A DNA stretch of 38,076 nucleotides from Prochlorococcus sp. AG-402-A04 (GCA_003278045.1 QCHG01000013.1:1-38076); one strand, 5' to 3'. Shown: positions 16,876 to 25,516, counted from the stretch's first letter. The notes: a model not told the origin generated them from the letters alone. Numbers and translations are program-made.

Positions 16876-18012
16876 ATGAATCTTTCAAAAAAATTTGAAG
16901 AACTAATTTTAAAACAGCTAGAGAGTTTTGGTTGCTCAATGGGAGTGACTAATTTAGTTATGTATCTTGCTTCAGCTAAGCAAGGAACTAAAGCATCTTT
17001 TGAAATGATTGGTCAATGGCCACAAATTGATATGCTACTTACTTCAATAGAAGATGATCCTTCACTAAAGGTTTCATCGCCTAATAGAAGATGGTACCCC
17101 CTCCAAGAAAACGATATTCTACTTGGCGTGCTTAGGGTAGAAACTGATTTAAAAGGTGGGAATTGGCCAGTATCTCTCGATTCTAGATTAAAAGCGCTTT
17201 CAATATCTTTAGCTAAATGCGTCTCTATCGAATTAGAACGGCAAAATAAAAATGAAGAAGTCAATTATTTAAAAAATCAGGTCAATGTCATAATTCATCA
17301 ATTAAGGAATCCATTAGCTGCTATTAGGACATATGCAAAATTACTAATTAAAAGACTTGGGTCAGATGATGATTCTATTGAAATAGTCGAACGCATGATA
17401 ATAGAGCAAAAACAAATTAATCAATATATGGATTCTTTTGCACAATTAAATTCACCTGTTCAACTTCCTTTGGAAATTGGAGAGGAAAGATTATTGTTAC
17501 CACCAAATTTAGATAATAAAAAGGTAATAACTGTTCAGAGTTTATTGAGGCCAATATTAGAAAGGGGCAAAGCTAATGCGGCCTTAGAGAATAGAGATTG
17601 GACTGAACCTTTTCTTTGGCCAGATTGGACTATTTCGCCATTAAAGGCAAAATATGCAGTAATTGCTGAAATTGTGGCCAATTTATTAGAAAATGCGTTT
17701 AAATATGCAAAAAAAGATGCTGAAATTGGACTCGAAATTACGAGTAATGGACTTTGTATATTTGATGATGGTAAAAAAATAACGAAAATTGAAAACGAGA
17801 AAATTTTTGAAAAAGGTTTTAGAGGATCTGCGGCTAAAAAGAAGGACGGTACGGGTGTGGGACTTTTTTTGGCAAGGAAATTAGCAAAACAAATTGGGGG
17901 AGATTTGAGATTGCTGGAAAATAACTCGATTGATAATACTGAGAAATCAAAAAATCTCAAGAAAAAAAATATTTTCTATTTAGAACTACCTATAAAAGAA
18001 TTGCATGCATAA
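16876..18012 (+). CDS. Sensor histidine kinase, Hik2/CSK-like
   Basis: A 378-residue cytosolic histidine kinase without membrane spans. The N-terminal ~130 residues resemble a degenerate GAF-type sensor. The phospho-acceptor is H141 in IIHQLRNPLAAIRTYAKLL. The ATPase part has an N box (IVANLLENAFKYA), G1 (IFDDGKK) and G2 (GTGVGLFLARKLAKQIGG). The H-box and layout resemble Hik2, the cyanobacterial relative of chloroplast sensor kinase, which links photosynthetic redox state to gene expression; this assignment is from memory of the family and moderate. No response regulator is adjacent. Its 3' end overlaps convergent cobS by 23 bases. Confidence 0.85.
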   Translation: MNLSKKFEELILKQLESFGCSMGVTNLVMYLASAKQGTKASFEMIGQWPQIDMLLTSIEDDPSLKVSSPNRRWYPLQENDILLGVLRVETDLKGGNWPVSLDSRLKALSISLAKCVSIELERQNKNEEVNYLKNQVNVIIHQLRNPLAAIRTYAKLLIKRLGSDDDSIEIVERMIIEQKQINQYMDSFAQLNSPVQLPLEIGEERLLLPPNLDNKKVITVQSLLRPILERGKANAALENRDWTEPFLWPDWTISPLKAKYAVIAEIVANLLENAFKYAKKDAEIGLEITSNGLCIFDDGKKITKIENEKIFEKGFRGSAAKKKDGTGVGLFLARKLAKQIGGDLRLLENNSIDNTEKSKNLKKKNIFYLELPIKELHA

Positions 18013-18730
18013 ACAACATTGCGGTTTCAACTAGTACAATACTTGCACCGCAGGCATCTCCATTGAAGCCTCCAATTTTATTACCTAGTAAGTTTGGAAT
18101 ACAATAGCTTAGAAAAATACCAATCAAAATAAGAATTAAATATTTAATTAATATTGTTTGAGATGTAATTGAAACTAATTGGTATGCAATGAAAATTAAA
18201 AGAAAAATAATGGAGATCAAAGATTCTTTTTTAAATCCATTCCAAAACTTCTTGTGACTAATAAATTTTTTCTTATAACTCACATATTTAAACTTTTCTA
18301 TAAAAAATAAATTTGAAAATCTTCCCCAAAATAAGCATATAGGTAAAACAAAAATTATTAGGTTCTGAATTTTCAATATGCAAGCAATTTGAATTAAAGT
18401 TATAAAAACTAAAGCTTGAACGCCAAAGGAACCAACTTTACTGTCTTTCATGGCTTTTAAACGTTTCTTTTTGCCTGCAAAAATACCATCGAAAGTATCC
18501 ATTAAACCATCGAGGTGTAGACCACCAGTAATTAAATATCCAGAAGCCAAACAAATTAATGCAGATGCATAAATTGACCAAGAGTTTGCTCTTAAAAAAA
18601 GAAAAACATAACTTTGTATTGTTCCAATAAAAAATCCTAAAGACGGCGCAAATTGTGCAATATTTTTAAATTCGGGATTAATTAAAGGTATCTTTGGAAA
18701 TGTCGTATAGAAAATCCAAGCGCCTGCCAA
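17990..18730 (-). CDS. cobS: Adenosylcobinamide-GDP ribazoletransferase (cobalamin synthase)
   Basis: A 246-residue polytopic membrane enzyme that joins adenosylcobinamide-GDP to the lower-ligand riboside in late (pseudo)cobalamin synthesis. Family motifs are ITGGLHLDGLMDTFDGIFAG followed by KDSKVGSFG, and the C-terminal GNKIGGFNGDACGA. The start is uncertain. TTG at 18730 is the best initiation codon after the in-frame upstream stop (TGA about 14 codons earlier), and no ATG is available there. The protein may therefore begin slightly upstream at a rarer codon. Confidence 0.93.
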   Translation of the reverse strand: MAGAWIFYTTFPKIPLINPEFKNIAQFAPSLGFFIGTIQSYVFLFLRANSWSIYASALICLASGYLITGGLHLDGLMDTFDGIFAGKKKRLKAMKDSKVGSFGVQALVFITLIQIACILKIQNLIIFVLPICLFWGRFSNLFFIEKFKYVSYKKKFISHKKFWNGFKKESLISIIFLLIFIAYQLVSITSQTILIKYLILILIGIFLSYCIPNLLGNKIGGFNGDACGASIVLVETAMLFMHAILL

Positions 18731-18828
18731 ATTTTTTATTAAATATTTTTTGATGAGATAAAAATAGATTCAATATTAAATAATAGGGTAGATTAATGAA
18801 AAAGGATTAAAAAATTTTATAAATTATC

Positions 18829-19947
18829 GTGTTTGAATTTGAAATTACATCGCATTGCAATAATACATCGGCAAGAACTGGTATATTTCATACACCAAAT
18901 GGTCAGGTAAACACTCCAAAATTTATGCCTGTGGGCACTTTGGGAACGGTTAAAGGAATTTCATCTAAGCAGTTAACCTCTACAGGATCAGAAATGATTC
19001 TCTCAAATACCTTTCATCTTCATTTACAACCTGGAGAAAAATTAGTTAAAGAATCTGGCGGAATACATAAGTTCATGAATTGGCCTAATCCTATTCTTAC
19101 CGATTCAGGAGGATATCAAGTTTTTAGTTTGGCCAAATTAAACAATATTTCTGATAAAGGTGTGGAATTTAAAAATCCAAGAGATGGTAGTCATGTATTT
19201 TTATCACCTGAAAAAGTAATACAGATTCAAATGGATCTTGGATCGGATGTTGCGATGGCTTTTGATCATTGTCCTCCGCATACAGCTAACGAAAATGATG
19301 TAGAGGACTCTTTACAAAGAACTCATTCATGGTTGAAAAAATGTGTCGAGACTCATCAGAAATCCAATCAAGCATTATTCGGTATAGTTCAAGGTGGTAA
19401 GTATCCGAAATTAAGAGAATATAGCGCCAAATATACAACTTCTTTTGATCTTCCTGGAATAGCAGTGGGAGGTGTAAGTGTTGGAGAGGCAGTCGAAGAA
19501 ATACATAGTGTAATTAATTACGTCCCGAAATTCTTACCAACAGATAAACCAAGATATTTAATGGGAATTGGCTCTTTAAGAGAAATTTCTTTAGCTGTTG
19601 CAAATGGATTTGATATATTTGACTGTGTTTTGCCTACAAGACTAGGAAGACATGGGACTGCATTGTTTAATGATGAAAGATTGAATTTGCGAAATGCTCG
19701 ATTTAAAAATGACTTCTCTCCGATTGACAAAACTTGTAAATGCGAAACCTGTAAGTCCTATTCTCGTGCATATTTACATCATCTAATTAGAAATGATGAA
19801 ATATTAGGTCTCACACTAATAAGTTTGCATAATATTGCTCATTTAATAAGATTTACCAATGCAATTTCTGCTGCAATTAAAGACAATTGTTTTACAAATG
19901 ATTTCGCTCCCTGGAAAACATCCTCTATTGCTCACCATACGTGGTAA
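18829..19947 (+). CDS. tgt: Queuine tRNA-ribosyltransferase
   Basis: A 372-residue TIM-barrel enzyme that exchanges guanine 34 of GUN-anticodon tRNAs for a 7-deazaguanine base. The general acid/base is D92 ([12 protein letters not shown]) and the nucleophile D265 ([13 protein letters not shown]). Substrate-pocket motif [11 protein letters not shown] and the zinc site [17 protein letters not shown] (Cys-x-Cys-x2-Cys and a later His) are intact. The start is GTG, giving MFEFEITS, as usual for the family. psbK begins 34 bases downstream. Confidence 0.98.
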   Translation: MFEFEITSHCNNTSARTGIFHTPNGQVNTPKFMPVGTLGTVKGISSKQLTSTGSEMILSNTFHLHLQPGEKLVKESGGIHKFMNWPNPILTDSGGYQVFSLAKLNNISDKGVEFKNPRDGSHVFLSPEKVIQIQMDLGSDVAMAFDHCPPHTANENDVEDSLQRTHSWLKKCVETHQKSNQALFGIVQGGKYPKLREYSAKYTTSFDLPGIAVGGVSVGEAVEEIHSVINYVPKFLPTDKPRYLMGIGSLREISLAVANGFDIFDCVLPTRLGRHGTALFNDERLNLRNARFKNDFSPIDKTCKCETCKSYSRAYLHHLIRNDEILGLTLISLHNIAHLIRFTNAISAAIKDNCFTNDFAPWKTSSIAHHTW

Positions 19948-19981
19948 CGTCTTAACATAATTAATTAAATTATCAAAAAAG

Positions 19982-20122
19982 GTGCTCATTCTACTTAATA
20001 CATTCGCTGAATTGCCTGAGGCTTATAAGGCCTTTGCTCCAACTGTTGATGTTCTTCCACTTATTCCTTTATTTTTCTTTTTGTTGGTATTTGTTTGGCA
20101 AGCTGCAGTTGGATTTAAATAA
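19982..20122 (+). CDS. psbK: Photosystem II reaction-centre protein K
   Basis: A 46-residue protein starting at GTG. After a short leader-like N-terminus it has the mature PsbK sequence: [20 protein letters not shown] and a C-terminus [11 protein letters not shown], with the conserved proline-rich entry to a single membrane span. PsbK binds CP43 at the edge of photosystem II. It lies 34 bases after tgt on the same strand and 26 bases before the convergent Gfo/Idh/MocA gene, so it may depend on tgt transcription or on a promoter inside tgt. Confidence 0.95.
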   Translation: MLILLNTFAELPEAYKAFAPTVDVLPLIPLFFFLLVFVWQAAVGFK

Positions 20123-20148
20123 AATTCTTTTAGTTTAGATTGTCAGCA

Positions 20149-21153
20149 TCAGAAAGGATTTTCAAGTAAAATCGCATCTCCAGAATTTTCTACAGCACAC
20201 TCTATAAAATCAGCAATTTTTAAAGCTCTTGAGGCTTGCTCACCATCTACCTCAGGAATTTCTTTGCCTTGAACGCATTTAAGAAAATGCTCCAGTTCCG
20301 CATACAGAGGTTCAATGGAGGTTGTGCTAACTTCTTCGACATATCCATCATTTCTGTAAACTAATTCGCCATGTTCTGCAGTATATGATTCATGAGACTT
20401 CCTATGGATTTGTAAGGAGTGATTTAGGAAATCAGTTTCTACTAAACCATTTTGACAGTGAGCACTTAAACTTCTAATTTTTTTGTGACTCATTTTGCTG
20501 GCCGTTAAGCTTGCAATAACATTATTTTTAAAAACTAAAGTAGCATTGACATAATCTATTAATCCTTCGCTATTTCTGCCTCCAACAGCTGCTAATTTTT
20601 GTATTTTTGAGTTTACAAGCTCCAAAACAAGGTCAATGTCATGAATCATTAAATCCATAACTACGGATACATCATTTGCTCTGTCTGCATGAGGACTATG
20701 CCTCCGTGCCTCTAAAACAACAATTTCTTCATTATGTACTATTTTATTTAATTCCCTAAAAGCAGGATTAAATCTCTCAATATGACCAACTTGTAATAGA
20801 CAGTTACTTGCATTAGCGGCCTCTATTAAGGATTGTGCTTCTAACTCGTTAGCTGCAATTGGTTTTTCGATGAGTACGTTAGTTCCTCCATTGAGACAAT
20901 CTAGTCCTACTTTTTGATGAAGTAGTGTAGGCACAGCGATGCAGATAGCATCAACTTTTGGAATTAAGTCCTTATAATCTTTGAACCATTCACATTGAAA
21001 TTGTTCAATAGCTAATTTACCTCTCTCTTCATTTGGATCTGCAACTCCAATGAGATTTGCATCTTTGAGTAAACTTAGTACTCGAGCATGATGCCAGCCC
21101 ATATTCCCTATACCTATGACTCCAACCTTTACGGGTGATGAGGTTGGTTGCAT
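20149..21153 (-). CDS. Gfo/Idh/MocA family NAD(P)-dependent oxidoreductase
   Basis: A 334-residue dehydrogenase. The N-terminal Rossmann fold has GVIGIGNMGWHHARVL (residues 11-26), and the fold's signature EKPIAAN follows near residue 95. The C-terminal alpha/beta domain holds the likely catalytic MDLMIHDIDLVLEL region (the HDID motif). Substrates in this family are sugars, inositols or biliverdin-like compounds; this one cannot be assigned. It follows the CNNM-like gene by 50 bases on the same strand. Confidence 0.9.
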   Translation of the reverse strand: MQPTSSPVKVGVIGIGNMGWHHARVLSLLKDANLIGVADPNEERGKLAIEQFQCEWFKDYKDLIPKVDAICIAVPTLLHQKVGLDCLNGGTNVLIEKPIAANELEAQSLIEAANASNCLLQVGHIERFNPAFRELNKIVHNEEIVVLEARRHSPHADRANDVSVVMDLMIHDIDLVLELVNSKIQKLAAVGGRNSEGLIDYVNATLVFKNNVIASLTASKMSHKKIRSLSAHCQNGLVETDFLNHSLQIHRKSHESYTAEHGELVYRNDGYVEEVSTTSIEPLYAELEHFLKCVQGKEIPEVDGEQASRALKIADFIECAVENSGDAILLENPF

Positions 21154-21203
21154 AATTTCAAATCCATTTATTTATTATCATTATCCTCCATGAGGAGCCA
21201 CAT

Positions 21204-22472
21204 TTAGCTTTTGGGAAGAATTATTTTAACACGATCAATTTTTGGACCTGACATAGAAATAACTTCAAATTTCATGTTATTAAAATCTAAAACGTCCCCA
21301 ATTTTTGGAACCATTTGAAATTTTTCTAGCATAAATCCAGCAAGAGTATGATAATCTGCTCCTTCTGGGATGGAGCATTCTAACTTTTTATTGATATCAA
21401 TAATTTCTGATTTTCCAGCTATTGACCATTTTTTAGAGAAATTATCTAACATTCTCATGTCTGAACTAATTCGGTTGTTAAGCATTTCCTCTCCAACTAT
21501 TTCGCCATTTAGATCAGCTGCAGTTATTAGCCCCTCTGTACCACCGTGTTCATCAACTACTAGTAAGAAAGGATTGTAGTCTCTTACTATTGGAAATATT
21601 TCTGCTAATGAACATGTTTCTATAATTTTTGTCACTGGTAAAAGGAACGGCTCTAATAGTGTATTGGCTTCCATTTCACCTTTTGAAATTGGCTTAGCAA
21701 GATAACGCAAATCTAATACACCTAATACATCATCTAAAGACTCGCCAATTACAAAGAAGCGAGCATGGCGAGTTTTATCAACTTGTTTCATAAGTTCTGA
21801 AAAGGTTATATTTTTTGGCAAAGTTACCATTTCAGATCTTGGAATCATTACTTCTTTAACCTGTGTATCTTTTAAAGCAAAAACTCCTTCAAGAATATTC
21901 TTCTCATCTGGTTTTAAACCTGTTACGTTATCTGTTTCTATAAGAGTTTCTAATTCTCCAGCAGATAAGCCCGAGTTTAAAGAATCCCATTTGTTATTTA
22001 AATTGAACAAGCCTAAACAGGCGCTAGCAAAGAATTCTATTGTTTTCACTATAGGATTCATAGCTTTTCTTACGGCATCAAATATTGTGGTTAATCTTAA
22101 TGCGGCAGATTCTGGATTGTTAATTACTAAAGCTTTTGGAATTAGTCCAGAAACAAGAGTAACAACTAAAACAACAAATAAAAATAATAGAAGATCATAA
22201 AATCTATTTGATAAAATATTGCTTTTCCAATAATCATTAGCCAGGTTATTGCTGAGCCATCCAATTGCAATTAATGAAATTGTTACTCCAAATTGAGAAG
22301 CAATTAATGAAGATCTAAAGCGTTTTTGAATTTTTAAAATTGAAAATGCTCCTTTCTTTTTTTCTTCTATTAACCTTAAAACTTTACTTGGCCTTATTAA
22401 TAAAAAAGATAGTTCACTCGCTGCGAAAAAAGCTGGAAAAAATAAAAGAAATAAAAGTAGAGTTATTTTCAT
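21204..22472 (-). CDS. CNNM/CorC-type membrane protein (DUF21, CBS pair, CorC_HlyC)
   Basis: A 422-residue protein of the family often called hemolysin-like or HlyC/CorC. The N-terminal DUF21 region (about 1-170) has three to four membrane spans, beginning LLLFLLFFPAFFAASELSFL. A CBS-domain pair follows (about 200-320; VKEVMIPRSEMVTLP and VVDEHGGTEGLITAADL). The C-terminal CorC_HlyC domain (about 335-420) includes LAGFMLEKFQMVPKIGD. Relatives act in magnesium or cobalt transport. The tRNA-Met gene lies just upstream on the same strand. Confidence 0.9.
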   Translation of the reverse strand: MKITLLLFLLFFPAFFAASELSFLLIRPSKVLRLIEEKKKGAFSILKIQKRFRSSLIASQFGVTISLIAIGWLSNNLANDYWKSNILSNRFYDLLLFLFVVLVVTLVSGLIPKALVINNPESAALRLTTIFDAVRKAMNPIVKTIEFFASACLGLFNLNNKWDSLNSGLSAGELETLIETDNVTGLKPDEKNILEGVFALKDTQVKEVMIPRSEMVTLPKNITFSELMKQVDKTRHARFFVIGESLDDVLGVLDLRYLAKPISKGEMEANTLLEPFLLPVTKIIETCSLAEIFPIVRDYNPFLLVVDEHGGTEGLITAADLNGEIVGEEMLNNRISSDMRMLDNFSKKWSIAGKSEIIDINKKLECSIPEGADYHTLAGFMLEKFQMVPKIGDVLDFNNMKFEVISMSGPKIDRVKIILPKS

Positions 22473-22490
22473 TCAATGACAAATGAATAA

Positions 22491-22563
22491 TGGGGGTGGC
22501 GAGGATCGAACTCGCCTTAGCCAAATTATGAGTTTGGTGCATTCACCAGATTGCTACACCCCC
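22491..22563 (-). tRNA. tRNA-Met, elongator type (anticodon CAT)
   Basis: A complete 73-nt cloverleaf on the minus strand. The acceptor stem GGGGGTG pairs with CACCCCC, discriminator A, anticodon stem CCAAA/TTTGG with loop CTCATAA, and T-arm GCGAG-TTCGATC-CTCGC. The acceptor closes with a G-C pair and the anticodon stem lacks the three G-C pairs of initiator tRNA, so it is not the initiator. The short D-stem (GCA/TGC) fits cyanobacterial elongator tRNA-Met better than the lysidine-modified tRNA-Ile2, which shares the CAT anticodon. Confidence 0.93.
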
Positions 22564-22573
22564 AAGGGAATTT

Positions 22574-22591
22574 ATGTAATTTTAATTACAT
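22574..22591. promoter_or_regulatory. Perfect palindrome with NtcA-like core between tRNA-Met and pyrE
   Basis: ATGTAATT-TT-AATTACAT is an 8-bp perfect inverted repeat containing TGTA-N8-TACA, the extended NtcA consensus. It is 10 bases upstream of the tRNA-Met 5' end (minus strand) and 113 bases upstream of pyrE (plus strand). The nearest pyrE-side -10 candidates are TATAAA (22609-22614, 19 bases away) and TAATAT (22617-22622, 27 bases away), neither at the ideal distance of about 22. Confidence 0.35.
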
Positions 22592-22704
22592 TGAATTTCA
22601 ATATACAATATAAAAATAATATTTCAAAAAACACCTCATTAGGAAGTTTTTGTGAGATTTCTTTTTTTTCTTCTAATCTTTAAATATAAATTAAACTTTT
22701 ACTA

Positions 22705-23265
22705 ATGGGAAAATTTTCGGATAAGTATGATTTAAATAAAGCAAAATTGTTAAAACATTTAATTGAAAAATCTTATAAGAAAGGAAACTTCACTTTATCT
22801 TCAGGAAAAAAAAGCAGTCATTACTTGAACTGTAAACCAGTGTCATTAAATGGCGAAGGCTTAAACTTAATAAGTGAATTATTTTTAGATTTAAAGGACT
22901 CAAGGTCAAAAGCTGTAGCAGGATTGACATTAGGTGCAGATCCTTTAGTAAGTGGATTAATTGTTAAAGCAGCTTTGAATGGACTAGATCTTGATGGTTT
23001 AATAATTAGGAAAGAAATCAAAAAATACGGTACCAAAGCTGGAATAGAGGGCCCTATATTAGAAGAAGGAACTTTGGTAACTGTCTTAGAGGATGTCGTT
23101 ACAACTGCTGGTTCAGTAATAAAAGCTATAAAAAAATTACGAGAAAATAATTATGTTGTTGAGGAAGTTTTGTCTATAGTTGATAGGCAAGAAGGGGGAT
23201 TAGAAGCCCTTGAAGATGAAAACGTTAAATTAAAGAGTCTTTTTACAATAAAAGACTTTTTATAA
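22705..23265 (+). CDS. pyrE: Orotate phosphoribosyltransferase
   Basis: A 186-residue enzyme that adds PRPP-derived ribose phosphate to orotate, making OMP in pyrimidine synthesis. Family features are [18 protein letters not shown] near the N-terminus and the PRPP-binding motif [18 protein letters not shown] near residue 130. The length is typical. ygfZ begins 10 bases downstream on the same strand, so the two are probably co-transcribed. The 141 bases upstream hold the palindrome at 22574 and A/T-rich sequence. Confidence 0.96.
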   Translation: MGKFSDKYDLNKAKLLKHLIEKSYKKGNFTLSSGKKSSHYLNCKPVSLNGEGLNLISELFLDLKDSRSKAVAGLTLGADPLVSGLIVKAALNGLDLDGLIIRKEIKKYGTKAGIEGPILEEGTLVTVLEDVVTTAGSVIKAIKKLRENNYVVEEVLSIVDRQEGGLEALEDENVKLKSLFTIKDFL

Positions 23266-23275
23266 TTATTTCAAA

Positions 23276-24112
23276 ATGCAAGATATAAAAAAAAAGTTTT
23301 GGCTTGAAAAATTTGATTGTTTTTCAATTACTGGAAAAGATGCCAGAAAATTTTTGAATGGAATAACAACTGGTAATATTCTTAATTCAGAAAATAAAGT
23401 TATCAAAACTTGTTGGTTAACTCCAAATGGAATTCTAAGGTCATTAATTGAAATTATTTTTTTAGAAAGAAACATAGAAGTAATTATTTTGGCGGGTAAC
23501 ACTAATGAAATAATTAATTACTTTAATCAAATTATTTTTCCAGTGGATGATGTATTTCTAAGTGAGCCTTTCATAATAAATAGAATTCAGGAAATTGATG
23601 AATCAAGTTCATGGAGAACTTACCAGCCTATTTTCTTCAAAAAAGAAGATAAAGAATTTGAAATATATAAATATAAACTTAATTTACTAAATCCCAATGA
23701 TTTAAAACTTTGGAAGATTAATCAGGCAATACCCTCATTAGGAATGGAAATAAACGGAAAAAATAATCCTCTTGAGCTTGGATTACAAGATCTAATAGAT
23801 TTTAATAAAGGTTGTTATTTAGGGCAAGAAACAATGTCAAAAATAAAAAATGTTTCTTCTTTAAAACAGGAAATAAGAACTTGGAAATCATTAGAATCTA
23901 ATTTGAATTTAGACGTTGAAGATAAAAATTTATATATAAATTCTGCTAAGGATATTTCTGTAGGCAAAATCACTAGTTTTTTTATATCAGATTCTCAAAT
24001 AAAAGGTTTAGCAATGATAAAAAGAAAATATTTAGAGGAAGGAAATTATTTTTTTTCAGAAATTTTTGGAAAAATTATTATCAATAAATCTGTTGGATCA
24101 ATTTTTCTTTAA
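23276..24112 (+). CDS. ygfZ: YgfZ/GcvT-like folate-binding protein
   Basis: A 278-residue protein of the YgfZ (IBA57-related) family, which uses tetrahydrofolate to help assemble or repair iron-sulfur clusters in certain enzymes. The defining motif K-G-C-Y-L-G-Q-E is intact at about residues 178-185 (NKGCYLGQETM), and the GcvT-like N-terminal part has ARKFLNGITTGNI. Its 3' end overlaps the TM0106-type nuclease gene by 15 bases. Substrates of YgfZ elsewhere include [4Fe-4S] enzymes such as MiaB; IspH and LeuC in this window are Fe-S enzymes, but no specific link can be drawn. Confidence 0.88.
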   Translation: MQDIKKKFWLEKFDCFSITGKDARKFLNGITTGNILNSENKVIKTCWLTPNGILRSLIEIIFLERNIEVIILAGNTNEIINYFNQIIFPVDDVFLSEPFIINRIQEIDESSSWRTYQPIFFKKEDKEFEIYKYKLNLLNPNDLKLWKINQAIPSLGMEINGKNNPLELGLQDLIDFNKGCYLGQETMSKIKNVSSLKQEIRTWKSLESNLNLDVEDKNLYINSAKDISVGKITSFFISDSQIKGLAMIKRKYLEEGNYFFSEIFGKIIINKSVGSIFL

Positions 24113-24118
24113 TTGATC
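24096..24118. terminator. Stop-spanning hairpin at the ygfZ/TM0106 junction
   Basis: Perfect 8-bp arms GATCAATT (24096-24103) and AATTGATC (24111-24118) flank a 7-base TTTCTTT loop. The hairpin covers both convergent stop codons. T tracts after it are short on either strand, so it is at best a weak bidirectional terminator or a 3'-end stabiliser. Confidence 0.4.
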
Positions 24119-25516
24119 TTTGATTAAATATTCTGCAATTTTTAGAGTAGCCAAACAATCATCTTTGTTATATTGGATAATTTTTTTTAAAAATATTTCG
24201 TTTTCTGTAATTTGATATTGAATCCACCAATAAAGTGCTTTCGAGCCACTTACATTTTTCTGCACCCATTCGAACCCAAGCCAATTAGAAACAGTTTTTA
24301 AGCCATAGTTTTTTAGTGGTAATATCCAAGACTTTCTTATTAAGGTATGTAAGTCAATAAATCTTGAGGCAAGTGAATCAATTTCTTGATCACTAAAATT
24401 TAGGTTTTTAGCAATATTAATTATTGATATTTTTTCAGTTTCTCCGTAATGCAAAACTGGCCATTCCTTGTGTGAAAAAAGTATTTCAATAATTTGCCTG
24501 TAAGATTCGCCTTTATTGTTTTTAAGATTTAAGATTGGTTCATAAATAAGATCTTCTTTTTTTATAGACAAATTATTTACTTTTAAAAATCCATATAAAA
24601 AATCATGCTTTTCATCTGGGTTTGACTCAATATCAAATATATAAAATCCCGAATATGTTTTTTCTAGTAGATCGTTAGTATTATTTTTATTAGTAATGAA
24701 ATATGGTTCTCCGTAGATATATGCTTGTGCTTGCTTTACAAATTTGGATGCTTTTTCATTCTTTTGATCGTTGAATTGAGATAATTTCTCGCCAAGTTGT
24801 TTTTCGTTATACGAAGCTAATGTTTGAGTATTAATTATTCCTTTTGCTTTGAGTAATGAGGCCGTTTTAGACCCTATTCCATCTATATCTGTTAGATATC
24901 CATTTTCTTTTGCTTCTTTATCACAAAATTTTTGCCAGGAACAAATAGTACATTTTTTTCTATCTTGAGTTATTTCTGGTATGGATCCCCCCAAGCATTC
25001 ATTCAAATTTAATAAAACATTTAAAACTTTTTTTCTTAATTTTTTATTTAAATAAATTTCTTCAAATTTAACTTTTTTTTCAAAAGTTGAAATTACTAAT
25101 CCTTTCTCAATTTTAGATTCTTGAAAAGATTCCAACAGCATAGAACTAAAAGCTAAGTCGAATAAATGTTCTTTTGTTGTTTTGTGGCCTAACTTATAAA
25201 CAGCAGGTAAATATTTATATTCTCCCCATATACTTTTACCTTTAGTCTTTACAAGTAATTGTGGACGTATTTCTGCGTTTATATTTTGGAAAAGATTCCC
25301 TTTGATTTTTAATCCAATTACCCCTTGATAGCCATTTTCACAGGCTTTTAATCCTGTATATATTTCACCATTACAAAATTCAGAGAAAATTTTAAACTGA
25401 TTAATTTTATCTATAGCTTTATGGGGAGACCAAATTTCATAAGATTTTTTACCCTTAAAATCGAGCCATGCTTTTCTTTTGCATCTTGTAAAACTTTTTA
25501 AATGAAGAGAATTCAA
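24098..25516 (-). CDS. TM0106-family RecB-like/RNase H-like nuclease
   Basis: A 472-residue protein with three recognisable parts. The N-terminal RecB-like region (about 1-205) has C12 (FTRCKRKAW) and a distal C189-x2-C192-x5-C198, the one-plus-three cysteine pattern of Fe-S nucleases such as Cas4 and AddB. A helix-hairpin-helix-like segment follows (DIDGIGSKTASLLKAKGI). The C-terminal RNase H-like exonuclease region (about 290-470) has D295-I-E297 (FDIES) and D452/D453 (YNKDDC). I cannot find the canonical RecB D...ExK residues, so the N-terminal site may be degenerate. The cellular role is unknown. It stands alone on the minus strand. Confidence 0.82.
   Translation of the reverse strand: MNSLHLKSFTRCKRKAWLDFKGKKSYEIWSPHKAIDKINQFKIFSEFCNGEIYTGLKACENGYQGVIGLKIKGNLFQNINAEIRPQLLVKTKGKSIWGEYKYLPAVYKLGHKTTKEHLFDLAFSSMLLESFQESKIEKGLVISTFEKKVKFEEIYLNKKLRKKVLNVLLNLNECLGGSIPEITQDRKKCTICSWQKFCDKEAKENGYLTDIDGIGSKTASLLKAKGIINTQTLASYNEKQLGEKLSQFNDQKNEKASKFVKQAQAYIYGEPYFITNKNNTNDLLEKTYSGFYIFDIESNPDEKHDFLYGFLKVNNLSIKKEDLIYEPILNLKNNKGESYRQIIEILFSHKEWPVLHYGETEKISIINIAKNLNFSDQEIDSLASRFIDLHTLIRKSWILPLKNYGLKTVSNWLGFEWVQKNVSGSKALYWWIQYQITENEIFLKKIIQYNKDDCLATLKIAEYLIKDQLKKN

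Noticed and set aside
22483..22683. A 66-codon open frame on the plus strand
   Set aside because: It runs antisense across the tRNA-Met gene and has no recognisable protein features.
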